This document shows positions 51,912 through 63,300 of a DNA stretch of 64,000 nt, one piece after another. The notes under the pieces are model-generated. The model did no database searches. It worked only from the letters and a program-made list of their open reading frames with translations, and was not told the DNA's origin. The stretch comes from Balneolaceae bacterium (GTDB lineage Bacteria; Bacteroidota; Rhodothermia; Balneolales; Balneolaceae). Every line of letters starts with the position of its first letter. Positions within the stretch are counted from its first letter, which is position 1. Where the stretch lies: contig CP030887.1 of NCBI GenBank assembly GCA_006969905.1, forward strand, positions 3,150,730 to 3,214,729, read 5' to 3'. The position numbers were made by a program, and so were the translations under genes.

Positions 51912-54900
51912 TTAGTTTCTGATATCGATTTGAATGTATGTTCTGATTTCCCATTCAGAACCGTTACCTAATCTTGCAGCTTCCGGCAATTCCTGAATCT
52001 CACCGGTATTCTGGTTTACTTCTACCAATGAATACCTGGGAGAATATTTATCCAATGTTCTGTATGTGCCCCTGATCCCTAACCGGGTGGTTGGCATATC
52101 AAACCAGTCGGGTTTCCCCAGGGTGGTGGAAATATCTGCCATTAACTGAACGGGATAGGTTTGGTTAAAATCACGGTGGTAATCAAATGGCCCCCAGTCA
52201 TTGAACCTTGCAAAAGAATTCAATTTTATGTTCTTGTAAATCATTCTCAGGTCAGTACCAAAACGGGTGATCTTTCTTGGGTCGTTACCATTAGCCTGAC
52301 CTTCACCGCCATATACCACGGCTACAAAGCCTAAGTCACGATTTATTTTAGAAACAATACGTGCATTAACTTCAATTAAATCCTCAGCCGGAGCAGAGCC
52401 GTTAAAGGCGAATGTAGTCCTTCCATCCGGGAAAATACCTATAGCCGCATCCTGTATAGTCGGCAAATGGCGGTATACAATACCTAAACTGATCGCCAGC
52501 TGTGCATCTTCTGACCGGTCACTATCCCAGTTGTACATCCAGGTTCCCGGAGTTGGATCAAAGGTAAGCATAAGCTCACCAGCCACTTGTTCACGGTTAG
52601 CACGAACTGCAAATGGATCGTCAATTATGTTTCTGGGACGTGCCGGAGCTCCGATATCGGCAGGGATCGGTCCTTCAATTGGCTTTTGCCATAAGAAGTT
52701 AGGAGCGATTTGAAGATTTCCGACAGTGTAAGTTAAACCTGAGAGGAAGTTATATTGGTTACCACTGCCACTGTCTTTTAGTCTCCAGCCTGTATAGGTA
52801 ATTGTTTGGTCGGCACCGCCATTAGCTACCAGTCCCATAACTGAACCTTGCGCATACCAATTAAACAAGCCACCCGTGTACGTAAGTTTTAGCTTACCAC
52901 CCCAGTTATCTGAGGGCTTGATCTCATCTTCATATACATCATAGCTTCCATCCTCACGTTCTCTTACTAATTGAAATTCACGACCGTTTAATGGTTGGCC
53001 TGCCCAAAGTCCTCCGGCATGTATTCCGAATTTTCCAAGTTCTCTTTCAGCAAAAACACTCAGTCTCCTGGTTTTTGGCTGGGGAATTGCAAATGAACTC
53101 TCGGTAGTTCCCTGTTGCTCCAAATCCTCATGAAAAATACTCGTCACCTCGGTTGCTCCAAATTTTTTGGTGTACTTGAGAAGAACAGCCGGGTTTGCCC
53201 CCCACCATAGTTCAGGGCCAAAAGCAGCTTTAAAGCCATCGAATTGCTTACGACCTTCTACTTCGAAACCAAAAGGAGCAGTACCGTTATAGATATCAAT
53301 GTTTGGGCCATAGTTAGCTTCAGGGTAAAGGCCAAAGAAGTCACCTTCGTATCCCCAATGGTAGTGTCCTGTTCTGTAAAAACCTTCCAAGGCAAAATAT
53401 TTACTGGTCCAGGAGTATTCTGCACTATAGATTGCAACCCTGTTAACAGAATTAAGGGTCACATTTTCGTGAACACCTTTAAGTTCAACCGGGCGCCCAC
53501 GGTTTTCGTAAAAAATTTCATCAATGGGATTCCCGGGTACGCTTCCAAGAATGTTCGTAACAATATTTGCCCGAATATTCGGAGCCGGATTAGCTTCTAC
53601 ACCGATGAAGAAGGATTCTAAATGATCGAAGCCTAATTGATTTGGATACTCATTCGTTTTTGGGTCAGCTTCTTCAGGGGTGGTAATCAGGTCACCACCG
53701 GTACTGTAGGTTCTGAAATCTGCAGTAAACTGGCTTAGCTTAATAATATCTGCAGATAAACCTGCCAAAGCTGCCTTATCACCTCGTGCTTTAAGTGCAG
53801 CTTCTTCAATACTGATGCCATCAAAAAATTGATTCAGATCATTAAGTGATGCTTTCTCATCGTATACATCATATCTATGTGCTTCTTGAAGTACGTAATA
53901 AGCAGCACGCGGGAAAAGTTCATAGTAACCAAGTGGATTAGTAGGCCCTTTGGCTGTGATACCGAACCACTCTTCGTTCATATTATTCTCTCCTTCCGCA
54001 AAATCATACTGATAACCACCGTTTGGCCACGATGCGTTAATGTCATGGACATCCAGGTTCTCAGTTTGGCCGTATTTCCACCATCCGTCACTAAACTGGA
54101 ATGTAAATCCACCGATTGAGTTGCTTGCTCTTCCCATACCGGCAGCATTAGAATAAATATCTTTCCAATTATTCTTCTTGTAAAAAGCCTGTGCTGATTG
54201 CGCTTCCGTTAGAGTTCTGGCATTAAATGCATCCACCCCAAATTCAGTTAATAGTACCGGCTTGTCATATTCTTTTGAGACAACGTCGAATAAATCAGTG
54301 AATGTCTCACCACGATAGGTGTTAACACCAAAAATGTCTACGTCAGGTGCCAAATCAACAATATGCTCAAGAAAAAGAACATCACCATTACACAGAGCAA
54401 CAGGCCGGGATGGGTCTATAGCCTTCATTGCTATGGCTGCATCATTCATAAGTTTATACATCGGTCTTCCACGATTTTGACCTATAAAAGCTTTCTCAGC
54501 AGCATCATCAGGGAAAGCTTCCGTTTCGGCTCCGGCCCAGAAGAGCCCGTAATTATTCTCGTTACCAAGCAGATAGAGGAGTAGCCCTTTTGTACCTGCG
54601 TACTCATTAGCCATTGCAGTAACTTCATCCAGAAGTAGTTCCATCGTTCTGGGATCATCATACTCGGTAACAGGTACCCAGGCACCATCTATAGTTAATC
54701 CATAGCGCCCGAATGAATGATTGAGCATCGTATAAATACCATAGTTCTCATAAATATATGTAATCCATTCTGGCTGAATTCCAGAGTAAACACGAATGGC
54801 ATTTACCCCCATATTTTGGAGCAAACCCATTTCATAATCGAGTGCATTTTTGATGAATTCAGGAGATTGGTTCCAAAGGCTGTACGAATAATTTGTACCT

Positions 54901-55073
54901 CTCGGGAAGTAATCCCAGTTCATACCATTTACCATAAAGGGCTTTCCATCAACTAACAATTTCCAGCCTTCTTCAGATTTATTAACAACCACTTTTTCGG
55001 ATTGTGCTATAACCGACCCCGTTAGTACTAGCAGAAATGTTGCCGATAATAGAAGTGCTTTTTTTATATCCAT
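51912..55073 (-). CDS. clan GH-A glycosidase fused to a putative outer-membrane beta-barrel
   Basis: A 1053-residue protein with a signal peptide (1-23, VIAQ). Residues 30-430 form a TIM-barrel glycosidase domain of clan GH-A (GKPFMVNGMNWD, MGVNAIRVYSG). Acid/base Glu172 is in LLGNENNYG and nucleophile Glu277 in LLTEFGVDA. It resembles GH2-C/GH72/GH5-like domains, but I cannot assign the family. Residues of about 485-1053 are alternating strands (LGIVYRHLP, VNARIVSK, RFGTDLRMIYKN, TRLGIRGTYRTLD) ending RTYIQIDIRN, as in a 14-18-strand outer-membrane barrel. No plug or TonB box was found. It is the first gene of the operon, before the binding lipoprotein. Confidence 0.75.
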   Translation of the reverse strand: MDIKKALLLSATFLLVLTGSVIAQSEKVVVNKSEEGWKLLVDGKPFMVNGMNWDYFPRGTNYSYSLWNQSPEFIKNALDYEMGLLQNMGVNAIRVYSGIQPEWITYIYENYGIYTMLNHSFGRYGLTIDGAWVPVTEYDDPRTMELLLDEVTAMANEYAGTKGLLLYLLGNENNYGLFWAGAETEAFPDDAAEKAFIGQNRGRPMYKLMNDAAIAMKAIDPSRPVALCNGDVLFLEHIVDLAPDVDIFGVNTYRGETFTDLFDVVSKEYDKPVLLTEFGVDAFNARTLTEAQSAQAFYKKNNWKDIYSNAAGMGRASNSIGGFTFQFSDGWWKYGQTENLDVHDINASWPNGGYQYDFAEGENNMNEEWFGITAKGPTNPLGYYELFPRAAYYVLQEAHRYDVYDEKASLNDLNQFFDGISIEEAALKARGDKAALAGLSADIIKLSQFTADFRTYSTGGDLITTPEEADPKTNEYPNQLGFDHLESFFIGVEANPAPNIRANIVTNILGSVPGNPIDEIFYENRGRPVELKGVHENVTLNSVNRVAIYSAEYSWTSKYFALEGFYRTGHYHWGYEGDFFGLYPEANYGPNIDIYNGTAPFGFEVEGRKQFDGFKAAFGPELWWGANPAVLLKYTKKFGATEVTSIFHEDLEQQGTTESSFAIPQPKTRRLSVFAERELGKFGIHAGGLWAGQPLNGREFQLVREREDGSYDVYEDEIKPSDNWGGKLKLTYTGGLFNWYAQGSVMGLVANGGADQTITYTGWRLKDSGSGNQYNFLSGLTYTVGNLQIAPNFLWQKPIEGPIPADIGAPARPRNIIDDPFAVRANREQVAGELMLTFDPTPGTWMYNWDSDRSEDAQLAISLGIVYRHLPTIQDAAIGIFPDGRTTFAFNGSAPAEDLIEVNARIVSKINRDLGFVAVVYGGEGQANGNDPRKITRFGTDLRMIYKNIKLNSFARFNDWGPFDYHRDFNQTYPVQLMADISTTLGKPDWFDMPTTRLGIRGTYRTLDKYSPRYSLVEVNQNTGEIQELPEAARLGNGSEWEIRTYIQIDIRN

Positions 55074-55525
55074 ATTACTTTGGTCTTATACTTTGGTTAT
55101 GCGCCAATCTTTACACGTACTGGCTTTTCAGACATTAGAATAATTTTACAGTGACACAACAGCAATATTAACATTATATATACAACCAATAGAAAAGCGC
55201 TTTTTCAAGTCAAAAAAGCGCCTTTATGAGCATAATGTTCATATTTTTAAGAAGAAAACTTATTCTCGGAACAGCTCGGAAAATATTTCTCTTGTATATA
55301 CTATTTATAGGTAGGGAAGGGAACTAAGTTATAATACCCAGTCAGAAAATAGAAAGATTAGGTACTAAGCACTTTAACAAAGCGTGTATCTTTGATGTCA
55401 GATAAATCAAAGGCTTTATTGCCTCAACTCAATTGCAAAGAGCTTTTATAGCCCGTAAAGAAATCAGGGTTATTCTGATTTCCCCTATTAGTAGGTTATT
55501 GAACCGAACATCAACCTGGTAAAAA
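55074..55525. other. 452-base intergenic region upstream of the glucan operon
   Basis: No gene is apparent. It holds the paired AAAAGCGC elements described separately (55192-55221) and, close to the operon start, two direct ACCAAAGTA copies on the minus strand (55079-55100). The rest, 55222-55525, is AT-rich with no clear structure. The upstream gene at 55526 is in the same direction, so this is both its 3-prime region and the leader of the glucan operon. Confidence 0.6.
55192..55221. promoter_or_regulatory. paired operator-like elements or terminator hairpin
   Basis: A perfect palindrome AAAAGCGCTTTT (55193-55204) is followed at 21 bases, two helical turns, by AAAAGCGC (55214-55221). A LacI-type regulator would suit such a site, 120 bases ahead of the glucan operon start. 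The same bases can fold as GCGCTTTTT/AAAAAGCGC with a seven-base loop and a short T-run on the minus strand, which could instead end the transcript from the gene at 55526. Confidence 0.45.
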
Positions 55526-57325
55526 TCAGCTTCCTGGCCTGCCTGGAGGAATCGGGATGCCGGGACCTCCGCTATCTCCTCCTGTGCTTAACCCGATAGC
55601 TGTTGCTGTTAGAAGTACTGCGGCACCGCCAATCAACCAATACTTGTTTTTTGTTATAAAGCTTTCTTTTTGAACAGGTACGGTTTGTACAGGGTCGGTT
55701 ACAATCATATCAGGAACAACGGGTTCAGGAGAAAGAATCAGTTGCGAGATTCTCTGCTCATTTCTCCGTAGTTGGATACGATCAGAAAATGGCAAGAATC
55801 CCGGTTTACTGAATTCAAACTGATACGCACCTTCCAATAAACTGTAGGAAAAGGTTGTATCGGTTACAAAATCACTAAATAGGGTATTTCCATTACGGGT
55901 TTGTACATCCACATTAATGTTGATCACGTTCGAGGTAAAAGTAATTTCGGCCATAGGAGCGGGAAGTTCTGCTACTTGTTCAGGCTCATTCCCTTCCTCA
56001 AACACATCCAGCTGAATCACATTGTTCCGTTGCAGATAAAGCGTTAATTCAGTTGATAAACCGTTCAACAGTTCTGTATCATTTATTATGAAAGTAGTTG
56101 CTGCCTGTTGCTGGCCTTGCTCCCAATCTACTCCGAATGGTATGCGTAGAGTCAGGCTATCTTCATTTACAGCTTCTCCGGGAGCTAAACTTATTCCTTC
56201 TAACGCTGCTCTGCCGCTATTAAACCATTCCAGTAATAAAGAGGCATTTAGAATTTCCGGTTTTTCATTTCGGATTTGGATGGTAACTAAGCCTTCATTT
56301 ACATCATATTGGTGTGCATAAGTCAATGAATCATTTACTTCTTTAACCCTGATTTCGGTAAGCCGGGCAAGAAGGTTTTTCGGATCTGGTAAAAGCTGGC
56401 TATATGTACCCGCTTTGAATGGAGATTCCTGCCAGAACCGGGCGAGCAGCTCAGGTTGTTCACCAGACAAATCTACAATAAAGAACATATACCCACGATC
56501 GGAATAAGCCGTTGTATTCCAGTACTGGTACACTTGTAAACCAAATACATCTTCCTTTTGGGGATGCCGGTAGGCAATTAATGAATCAAATGTCACTTCA
56601 ATCTCATTTCCCTGAACCAAAGTATTACTTTCCAATCTTCCTAAATAAGCATCGGTTTGATACCTCGTATATCGGAATTCTTCTGAATTTCTGACCCTAC
56701 TTCCTACTACGACTAACGCATCTTCATTAAAAAGTGTTCTCAGGCTTGCCCGGTCTTTTTCAGAAAATATTCGTGAATATTCGTCAAGAAAGGATTGAAT
56801 CTGTGCTGTTTCTTCTTCGTTAACCTGAAGATTACGGTTAATAATCCGGTCGATATTCTGGATGTTATCCGCTTTTCTGACCCCGATCAACTCTCCCTGT
56901 GGTGAAAGGGTAAATATAAGCTCAGTGTATTCAAATTCCCCACCGGAACGAGGCTGAAGAAAAATACGCGGGACTTCAAAGTTACCATCAAAGTTCAGGA
57001 TAAGCGAAGAAAGAGTATCGTATTTAGAGATTAAATCTTCCTGCTCAACTAACCGTTTCAAAGAATCCACTCCGGCTTCATCAGGAAAATTATCTTCTTC
57101 CAAAATAATCCAGGAATTGATCGCAGATAATATGCTCTCAATTTTAAATTCAAAAAACTGAGCTGATCTCTCGTTAACCCCAGCTTCCAGAATAAACTCT
57201 GTATCAGGGCCTGATGTTTGAGCATGAGCTTCTCCTCCTAACCAGGATAACATGGCTAAGACTAAAACACTAAAAATGCTTTTTACTTTCATTGATTGTA
57301 TTGATAAGAATTTGAAATTTTTCAT
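55526..57325 (-). CDS. exported protein with PEGA-like and C-terminal membrane segment
   Basis: A 599-residue protein. A signal (to about residue 36, AHAQ) precedes a helical N-terminal region (40-160) and an NTF2-like segment (about 170-310; FLDEYSRIFSEKDRASLRTLF, FNEDALVVVGSR). Beta-rich regions and a PEGA-like module (about 465-535; YSLLEGAYQFEFSKPGFLPF) follow. One membrane helix (KYWLIGGAAVLLTATAIGL) and a Gly/Pro tail end the protein. A strong ribosome site GGGAGG lies ahead of the ATG at 57325, which selects that start over the ATG 11 codons later. It is 16 bases after the giant T9SS protein, so they share an operon. Its function is unknown; envelope placement is inferred. Confidence 0.7.
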   Translation of the reverse strand: MKNFKFLSIQSMKVKSIFSVLVLAMLSWLGGEAHAQTSGPDTEFILEAGVNERSAQFFEFKIESILSAINSWIILEEDNFPDEAGVDSLKRLVEQEDLISKYDTLSSLILNFDGNFEVPRIFLQPRSGGEFEYTELIFTLSPQGELIGVRKADNIQNIDRIINRNLQVNEEETAQIQSFLDEYSRIFSEKDRASLRTLFNEDALVVVGSRVRNSEEFRYTRYQTDAYLGRLESNTLVQGNEIEVTFDSLIAYRHPQKEDVFGLQVYQYWNTTAYSDRGYMFFIVDLSGEQPELLARFWQESPFKAGTYSQLLPDPKNLLARLTEIRVKEVNDSLTYAHQYDVNEGLVTIQIRNEKPEILNASLLLEWFNSGRAALEGISLAPGEAVNEDSLTLRIPFGVDWEQGQQQAATTFIINDTELLNGLSTELTLYLQRNNVIQLDVFEEGNEPEQVAELPAPMAEITFTSNVININVDVQTRNGNTLFSDFVTDTTFSYSLLEGAYQFEFSKPGFLPFSDRIQLRRNEQRISQLILSPEPVVPDMIVTDPVQTVPVQKESFITKNKYWLIGGAAVLLTATAIGLSTGGDSGGPGIPIPPGRPGS

Positions 57326-57341
57326 GGCTTTGTCCTCCCTG

Positions 57342-60300
57342 TTATTTTATGAGTGTCATTTTTCCAAGCCTGAAATCTTTACCAGCATGTAACCGGTAAA
57401 AATAGACCCCACTTGAGAACGCGCTTCCGTCAAAGCGTACTTTGTGCCACCCTGCCTTTTGCCTGTCATTTACAAGAGTGGTAACCAGGCGGCCAAGTAT
57501 ATCATATACATCCAGCCGTACCTCTGCATCTTCTGTTAAGGCATAATTGATTGTTGTAGCAGGATTGAATGGGTTGGGATAGTTTTGCTTCAAAACTATT
57601 TGGTTGGGAAGAAGTGTTTCCTCAATTTCCTGTAAATAGCTGCGGTCACCTACAAACATTTTAAAGCTGGATGTAGGCTCAGAAATCTTAATCCTGAATT
57701 CTTCTCCATGTTTCAGAATCCGGGATTCCTTGGTTACATCATTAATCAATAGGATTGCAGCCTCGTCAGGGAGCTTCCTGAAGTCAGGGGTCCAAGTGAT
57801 ATTCGAACCTACCTTTCCCTTTATTTCAAGAAAGAACTCTTCACCTTCAGGATTATACGTACTTAGTGAACGACTGAGTTTTTCCCTGCTTTCCTTTTCT
57901 TTACTCATCACCATACCTGTCCTGGCAAATTGTAAATCAGGATGATAAGATTTTAGTTGTCCCTGGTGTTGTTGAAGTGTATCAGAGTACAGAATCTCGA
58001 TATCATGCTTAATTCCGTTATTAAGCTTAGCCTCTACTAACAGGCGGGGTACGTTCTTAGTTGAGATGGTGTTGTCCTCATCCTCAATTCCGCGCTGATC
58101 AAATCCGGTGTATGGAATGTAAAGAGTATCCATGTTGAGCTCCGGTGCATTGTAATAATAGTAGCCCTTCAACACTTCCATGGTATCCACGGTCAGAAAC
58201 TCTTCCTCGTATCCATACAATTCCCCGGTTATATCATTGAATTCTCTCACCAGTTCCCACTCAACAGGGCTTTGATACGGGTTAGCGATAATATTCCAGC
58301 CGGGGTGCATAGTTATCCCGTAACTATCATTTTCGTCTGTTTCCACACCGGTAAATGTATATTGCCCTGCTACAATTTCGGTGCTTAACACCCAGAAGCC
58401 AAGGCCCGGTACAAATACAAACCGTTCGTCTTCAGGAGTATATTCGTCATAGAACTCCAGGTCATCACCTGTTTCAATAAACGCTCTCCACGCATCACGG
58501 TATGGCCCTTCAAAAAATTCGTCTAATCTTATCCGGTCAGTTCCCGGCAAACCTACCATCCTGTAATCGGTTTGTACTACTTCCCGGTCCGTTTGCTGGC
58601 CTGATGAAGTGGTATCTCCAAAAGAGATATTCACCACTACCGGATCGTCTTCAATTACTACCGGTTCGGGACGGGTTGTAAAACTTCGCACCTCAGACCA
58701 TTCACTTGAAGTAACCGCATCATTTACCCTTACTCTCCAAAAGTACTCTTCATCAGCCGCTAAAGCACTAAGCTGGATATTGGTTTGTGCAATTGTCTGA
58801 TCTTGCAACACATTTTGAAATGTACTTTCTGCAGCTGATTGAAATTGATACAGTGTTTCTGTGTGCGGAGAATTCCATTGAATATTTGGGGCAGTACTTA
58901 TACCTGTTGCTTCATCAGACGGGAAAATCAACCCCGGTACTTCTGCCTCTGTGATGAATTTACCTGTTTCTGACCATGGCCCTGCTGCAGCTTTATTCAC
59001 TCCCCGCACTCTCCAGTAGTAGGTTTGGTAATACTCAAGAGCAGAAGTGAGAGTAAGCTGCGTAGCGGTGAACCCACTCAATTCTGTTACATTTTCCACA
59101 AACAGGCTATCTGTGGTTATCTGGAATATTGCGCTTTCAGCCCTTTCGATGGATTCCCACGCAAAAGCAGGATTAACCGGAACAGAACCGTCTGAATTTA
59201 TCGGTGCTAACAATACTACTTGGGAAGGAGCTTCTACAATAGTTGTAAATTGCCATTGCGCTTCCAGGTTACTTATTCCATCAGCATTTTGCACAGCCCC
59301 CGCAGGAACTGTAACCGTATATTGCGTAAGGTTGTTCAAACCCTGGTAAGTAATGTTAATTGTAGAATCGCTTAAACCGGATGATATTCCGGAAATGGAA
59401 ACACTGTTTTCATCTGTAATGGTAATACCACTTAAATCAGCTACCTGTACGTTCTGGTCAAAGGTAACGCTGACCGTACCGCTCAAAGCAATGTCTTCTG
59501 CTCCATTTACAGGTATAAATGATTCAGCCACTGGAGGAGATAAAACTGCAATTGTAATGGTTTGTGTGGTATCAAAAAGGCCATCGTTTGCCGTTACTTC
59601 GATCATTAATTCAGGATTAGTATTTTTATCCAGGTCGTCTGGATCAGCCAGGGTAATCACTCCTGAAGATGCATCAATAGCAAAGGTTTCCGTCCCATTT
59701 CCATTTGGGTTCACATTTGAAGAGATGGAATAACTTACTTCTGAATCGCCATCTTCATCTGAAGAGGTAACCGTTGTTACTACCGTACCCACGCTCACGC
59801 CTTCATATACAAATGCACTGGAAGATGATGTTATAACCGGGGTAAACTCGTTTACATCTGTAATGATAATGGTCAATTGTTGGGATGTATTATTGGAACC
59901 GTCACTTGCGATAACCTCAAGATTGTATACGTTATCTGCCCCAATATCAGCCGGGTTTTCAAAATCCGGGGCAGTAACAAATGTGAGAACTCCCGTTGAA
60001 CCAGCAATGTTGAACTGACTTCCATCTGACGCCGCTGCAATCGAATAGGTAATAGTATCTGCGGTATCCGCATCAGTAGCGGTCACTGTAATTACATCAA
60101 TAGTATTTTCTGCCAGGGTTATTTCTTCATCACTGCTGAATACCGGAGAGAATTCATTTTCATCTGTTACTGTAACCGTAACCTCCTGGGTTACACTGTT
60201 TGTGCCATCAGTAGCCGTAAGTTGAACCTGGTACTTATTGTTGCTATCCGAGTCTGACGGATTCTCATAGTCAGCTCCCTGTTTGAAAGTAAGTGCACCT

Positions 60301-63300
60301 GTCTGGCTGTTAATGTCAAAGAAAGTGGAATCCGCCCCATCTGAAATTTCAAAAGTAACCGTTGAAGTAGCATCCCCATCTGTAGCAGTGACCGTAGCAA
60401 TGGTGGTTTCATTTTCCTGAACAGAGAATTCGTTCAGGGAAGTAAACACAGGGGTAATATCATCTGTATCTGTTACTGTGATTACCATATCCTGGCTAAC
60501 TTGATTGGTTCCGTCGGTAGCCTGCACTATTACTTTATAATCATTATCAGTGTTTGCATCTCCGGGGTTTTCGAAGTCTGGCGCTGCTTTAAAGGTAAGT
60601 TCACCTGAGCCTGCATCTATATTGAATAAGGCCTGGTCATCTCCACCCACTATTGAGTACTGGATGCTCATTCCGGGATCCATATCCGTTGCAGTTACGG
60701 TAACCACTAATGTCTGGTTTTCAGCAACTTCCACGCTATCATCTGAAGCAAACACCGGGGCATTATCATCATTCTTGATAGTTACAAAACCTTTACTGCT
60801 GATATCCACATCCAATGCAGTGCTCAGATTGCTGAATACGAGGGCAACAATTTCATCGTCTTCAACAGCTTCGTCAGCAACAGGGGTAATATTGAATTGC
60901 TGGGTTTCTCCACTGGTTCCTGTAAAAGTTAATGTCTCATTTATCAGTGCGGTATAATCATTATTTGCTATCGTGGCTGAACTGTCTTCTGTAGAAACAT
61001 CTACAGTAAAACCTCCGTCAACAGGGTTGTCAAGTGTAGCTGTAACTGTAATTGCACCGTCATCTTCATTACCATTAACATCTGCAATTGTTAACACAGC
61101 CTGATCATCATTTGTAATGGTAAGTAAAGCTCCATCCGTAATATCAATATCTCCTGAGGCTACTTTTACAGGGTTTAAACCACTCATGGAGAGTTTCACT
61201 ATTTCATCTGCTTCTACTTTGGAATCATTAACAAGCGTAACTACAACCTGCTTTGTTTCCCCTGCACTGCCTGTAAAGGTTACTGTTTCTGAATTCAGCG
61301 CTGTATAGTCGTTGTCAACTGTTGTTGCGGTGCTGTCGCCTGTGCTTACATCTACCCCAAACCCGCCATCTACTGCTTTATCTGTAACCAGTGTCAGGAT
61401 AGCTGTACCACTACCTTCGCTGGCAGCAACATCAGCGATAGTTACTACAGCCTGGTCATCATTGGTAATGGTTCCTGTACCTGTGGTATCTGCGATAAAG
61501 GAAAGCCCGGTATTGTTTGATAGTGTTAGCACAAAAGTCTCCGCAGCTTCTACCACTTCATCACCCGGGACGTTAACATCCACGGTTTTCGAACCCTCAC
61601 CTGAGTTAAAAGTGAGTGTTCCGGAGGTATTTATATAATCGTTATCAGCAGTAGTGGCTGTGCCATCCGAAAGTGCGTAATCTACCGTTACAGTACTTGT
61701 TGCTGCATTGTTCAAACTTACCGTAAAGGTTAATATCGCTGTTCCGGAATTTCCTTCAGTAACTGAGGTATCGTTTACTGAGAATTGTACCGCATCATCA
61801 TCAATAATGGTGATTGTTTCAGACTGGACTCCATCTTCTGAACCATTGGTCACCCCGGTTATTTCAGCTATAATGGTTTCATTTCCTTCTGAATCGGCAT
61901 CCTGTGTTGCAGTTATGATAACAGCAGCATCTGCTGAAATCTGCCCTGCACTCACTACAATACTTGTACTGGCCGTATTATTGTAATCCGTTCCGTTTAC
62001 AGCAGTACCTGAATATCCAATGGTAACGGTTACATCTGTAGTGGAAATCGCAGACAGGGTTGCAGTCAAAGTGGCTGTACCGGATGCTTCTGCAATACTT
62101 GAGTTATCAACTGAAAGGGTTACCGTTGGTTCCCCGTCTATTACAAGTGCTTTGTTATTGCCTAAGGAACCGGAAGCTCCGGGAGTTGGAAGAGTCAGCG
62201 TAGCATCATTCCCTGCATTATCCCTGATACTGGTACCTGCAGAAAGAGCAGATGTATTTATATAATCCAAATCTGCTGAAACATCCCCTGTTTGAACAGT
62301 ATAGGAAAAGTTGAGGGTATCTGTACCCGAACCGGAAGAATAATCAACCACCTGATCCACACCTCCTGTTTCCAAAGTTAATTGGGGAGTTCCGGTTACA
62401 ACTACTGCTTCATTGAATATAACCTGGATGGCTATTATATCACCGGCATTATACGTTCCGTTTGCCGTACTTGAAGTAACTGAGCTTATTGTTGGAGCAG
62501 TTCGGTCTAAGAGAATAGTTTCGCTGGCCTGTGTAGCACTGTTACCTGCTACATCACTCACATCGGCTGTTACCGTGATATTGCCTTCGTCTAATCCGCT
62601 GATATCAGCATCAGTCGCCGCCCAGGCATTACCGGATACTGTTCCGGTCACCTGCACGGTTGGGTTTGAACCATCGTTAAAAATTACTGTTACTGTCTGG
62701 CCATCTTCCGCTCCGGATGTTGTACCGCTGATCGTTACGTCATTGTCCTCGCTTGCATTTACAGCATCATCTCCTTCGATTGGAGTAGTTATTGTAATTG
62801 TAGGTGCAGCTTGATCAATGGCATACACTTCTTCGCTGTTTATGGTACCTGCAAATGCATTCCCTGTTGTATCAGTAATGTCCTGCCCTCCTGCAAAGTC
62901 CAGGTCCAGTTCCCCGTCTGTGTTGATGGTGCTTACCGTCACATCAAATACGGAGTCCACTGTTTGGGTACTGAAACCAGAAATAGCTGCTGTTCCTCCT
63001 GCACCGGCTCCTGAGATTGCAAAATCTGCAGCGCTGATATTGGTTACGTCCTTGTTGAAGGTAACCCTGAAAGTAACACTTGAAGCATTGGTTAATGAAT
63101 CGGTTGGGCTTTGACGAACAATACTTGTTACGATTGGTAGCGACTGCCCGTTCACAGTGATCTCAATTTCTGAAGCTGCACTTTCATTAGTTCCATCAGA
63201 TACTTTTAGCTGGACTGTGCGGTTTGCGGTTTCCCCATCAGTAATACTGGGATCATCTCCTGCCTGGTAAGTCAGGGTCCGCAAGGTAGCCTGATAATCG

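Noticed and set aside
60550-62814. Series of plus-strand open frames of 90-135 codons
   Set aside because: They are antisense to the repeat-rich giant protein; the low-complexity Ser/Val/Thr translations reflect its codon pattern.
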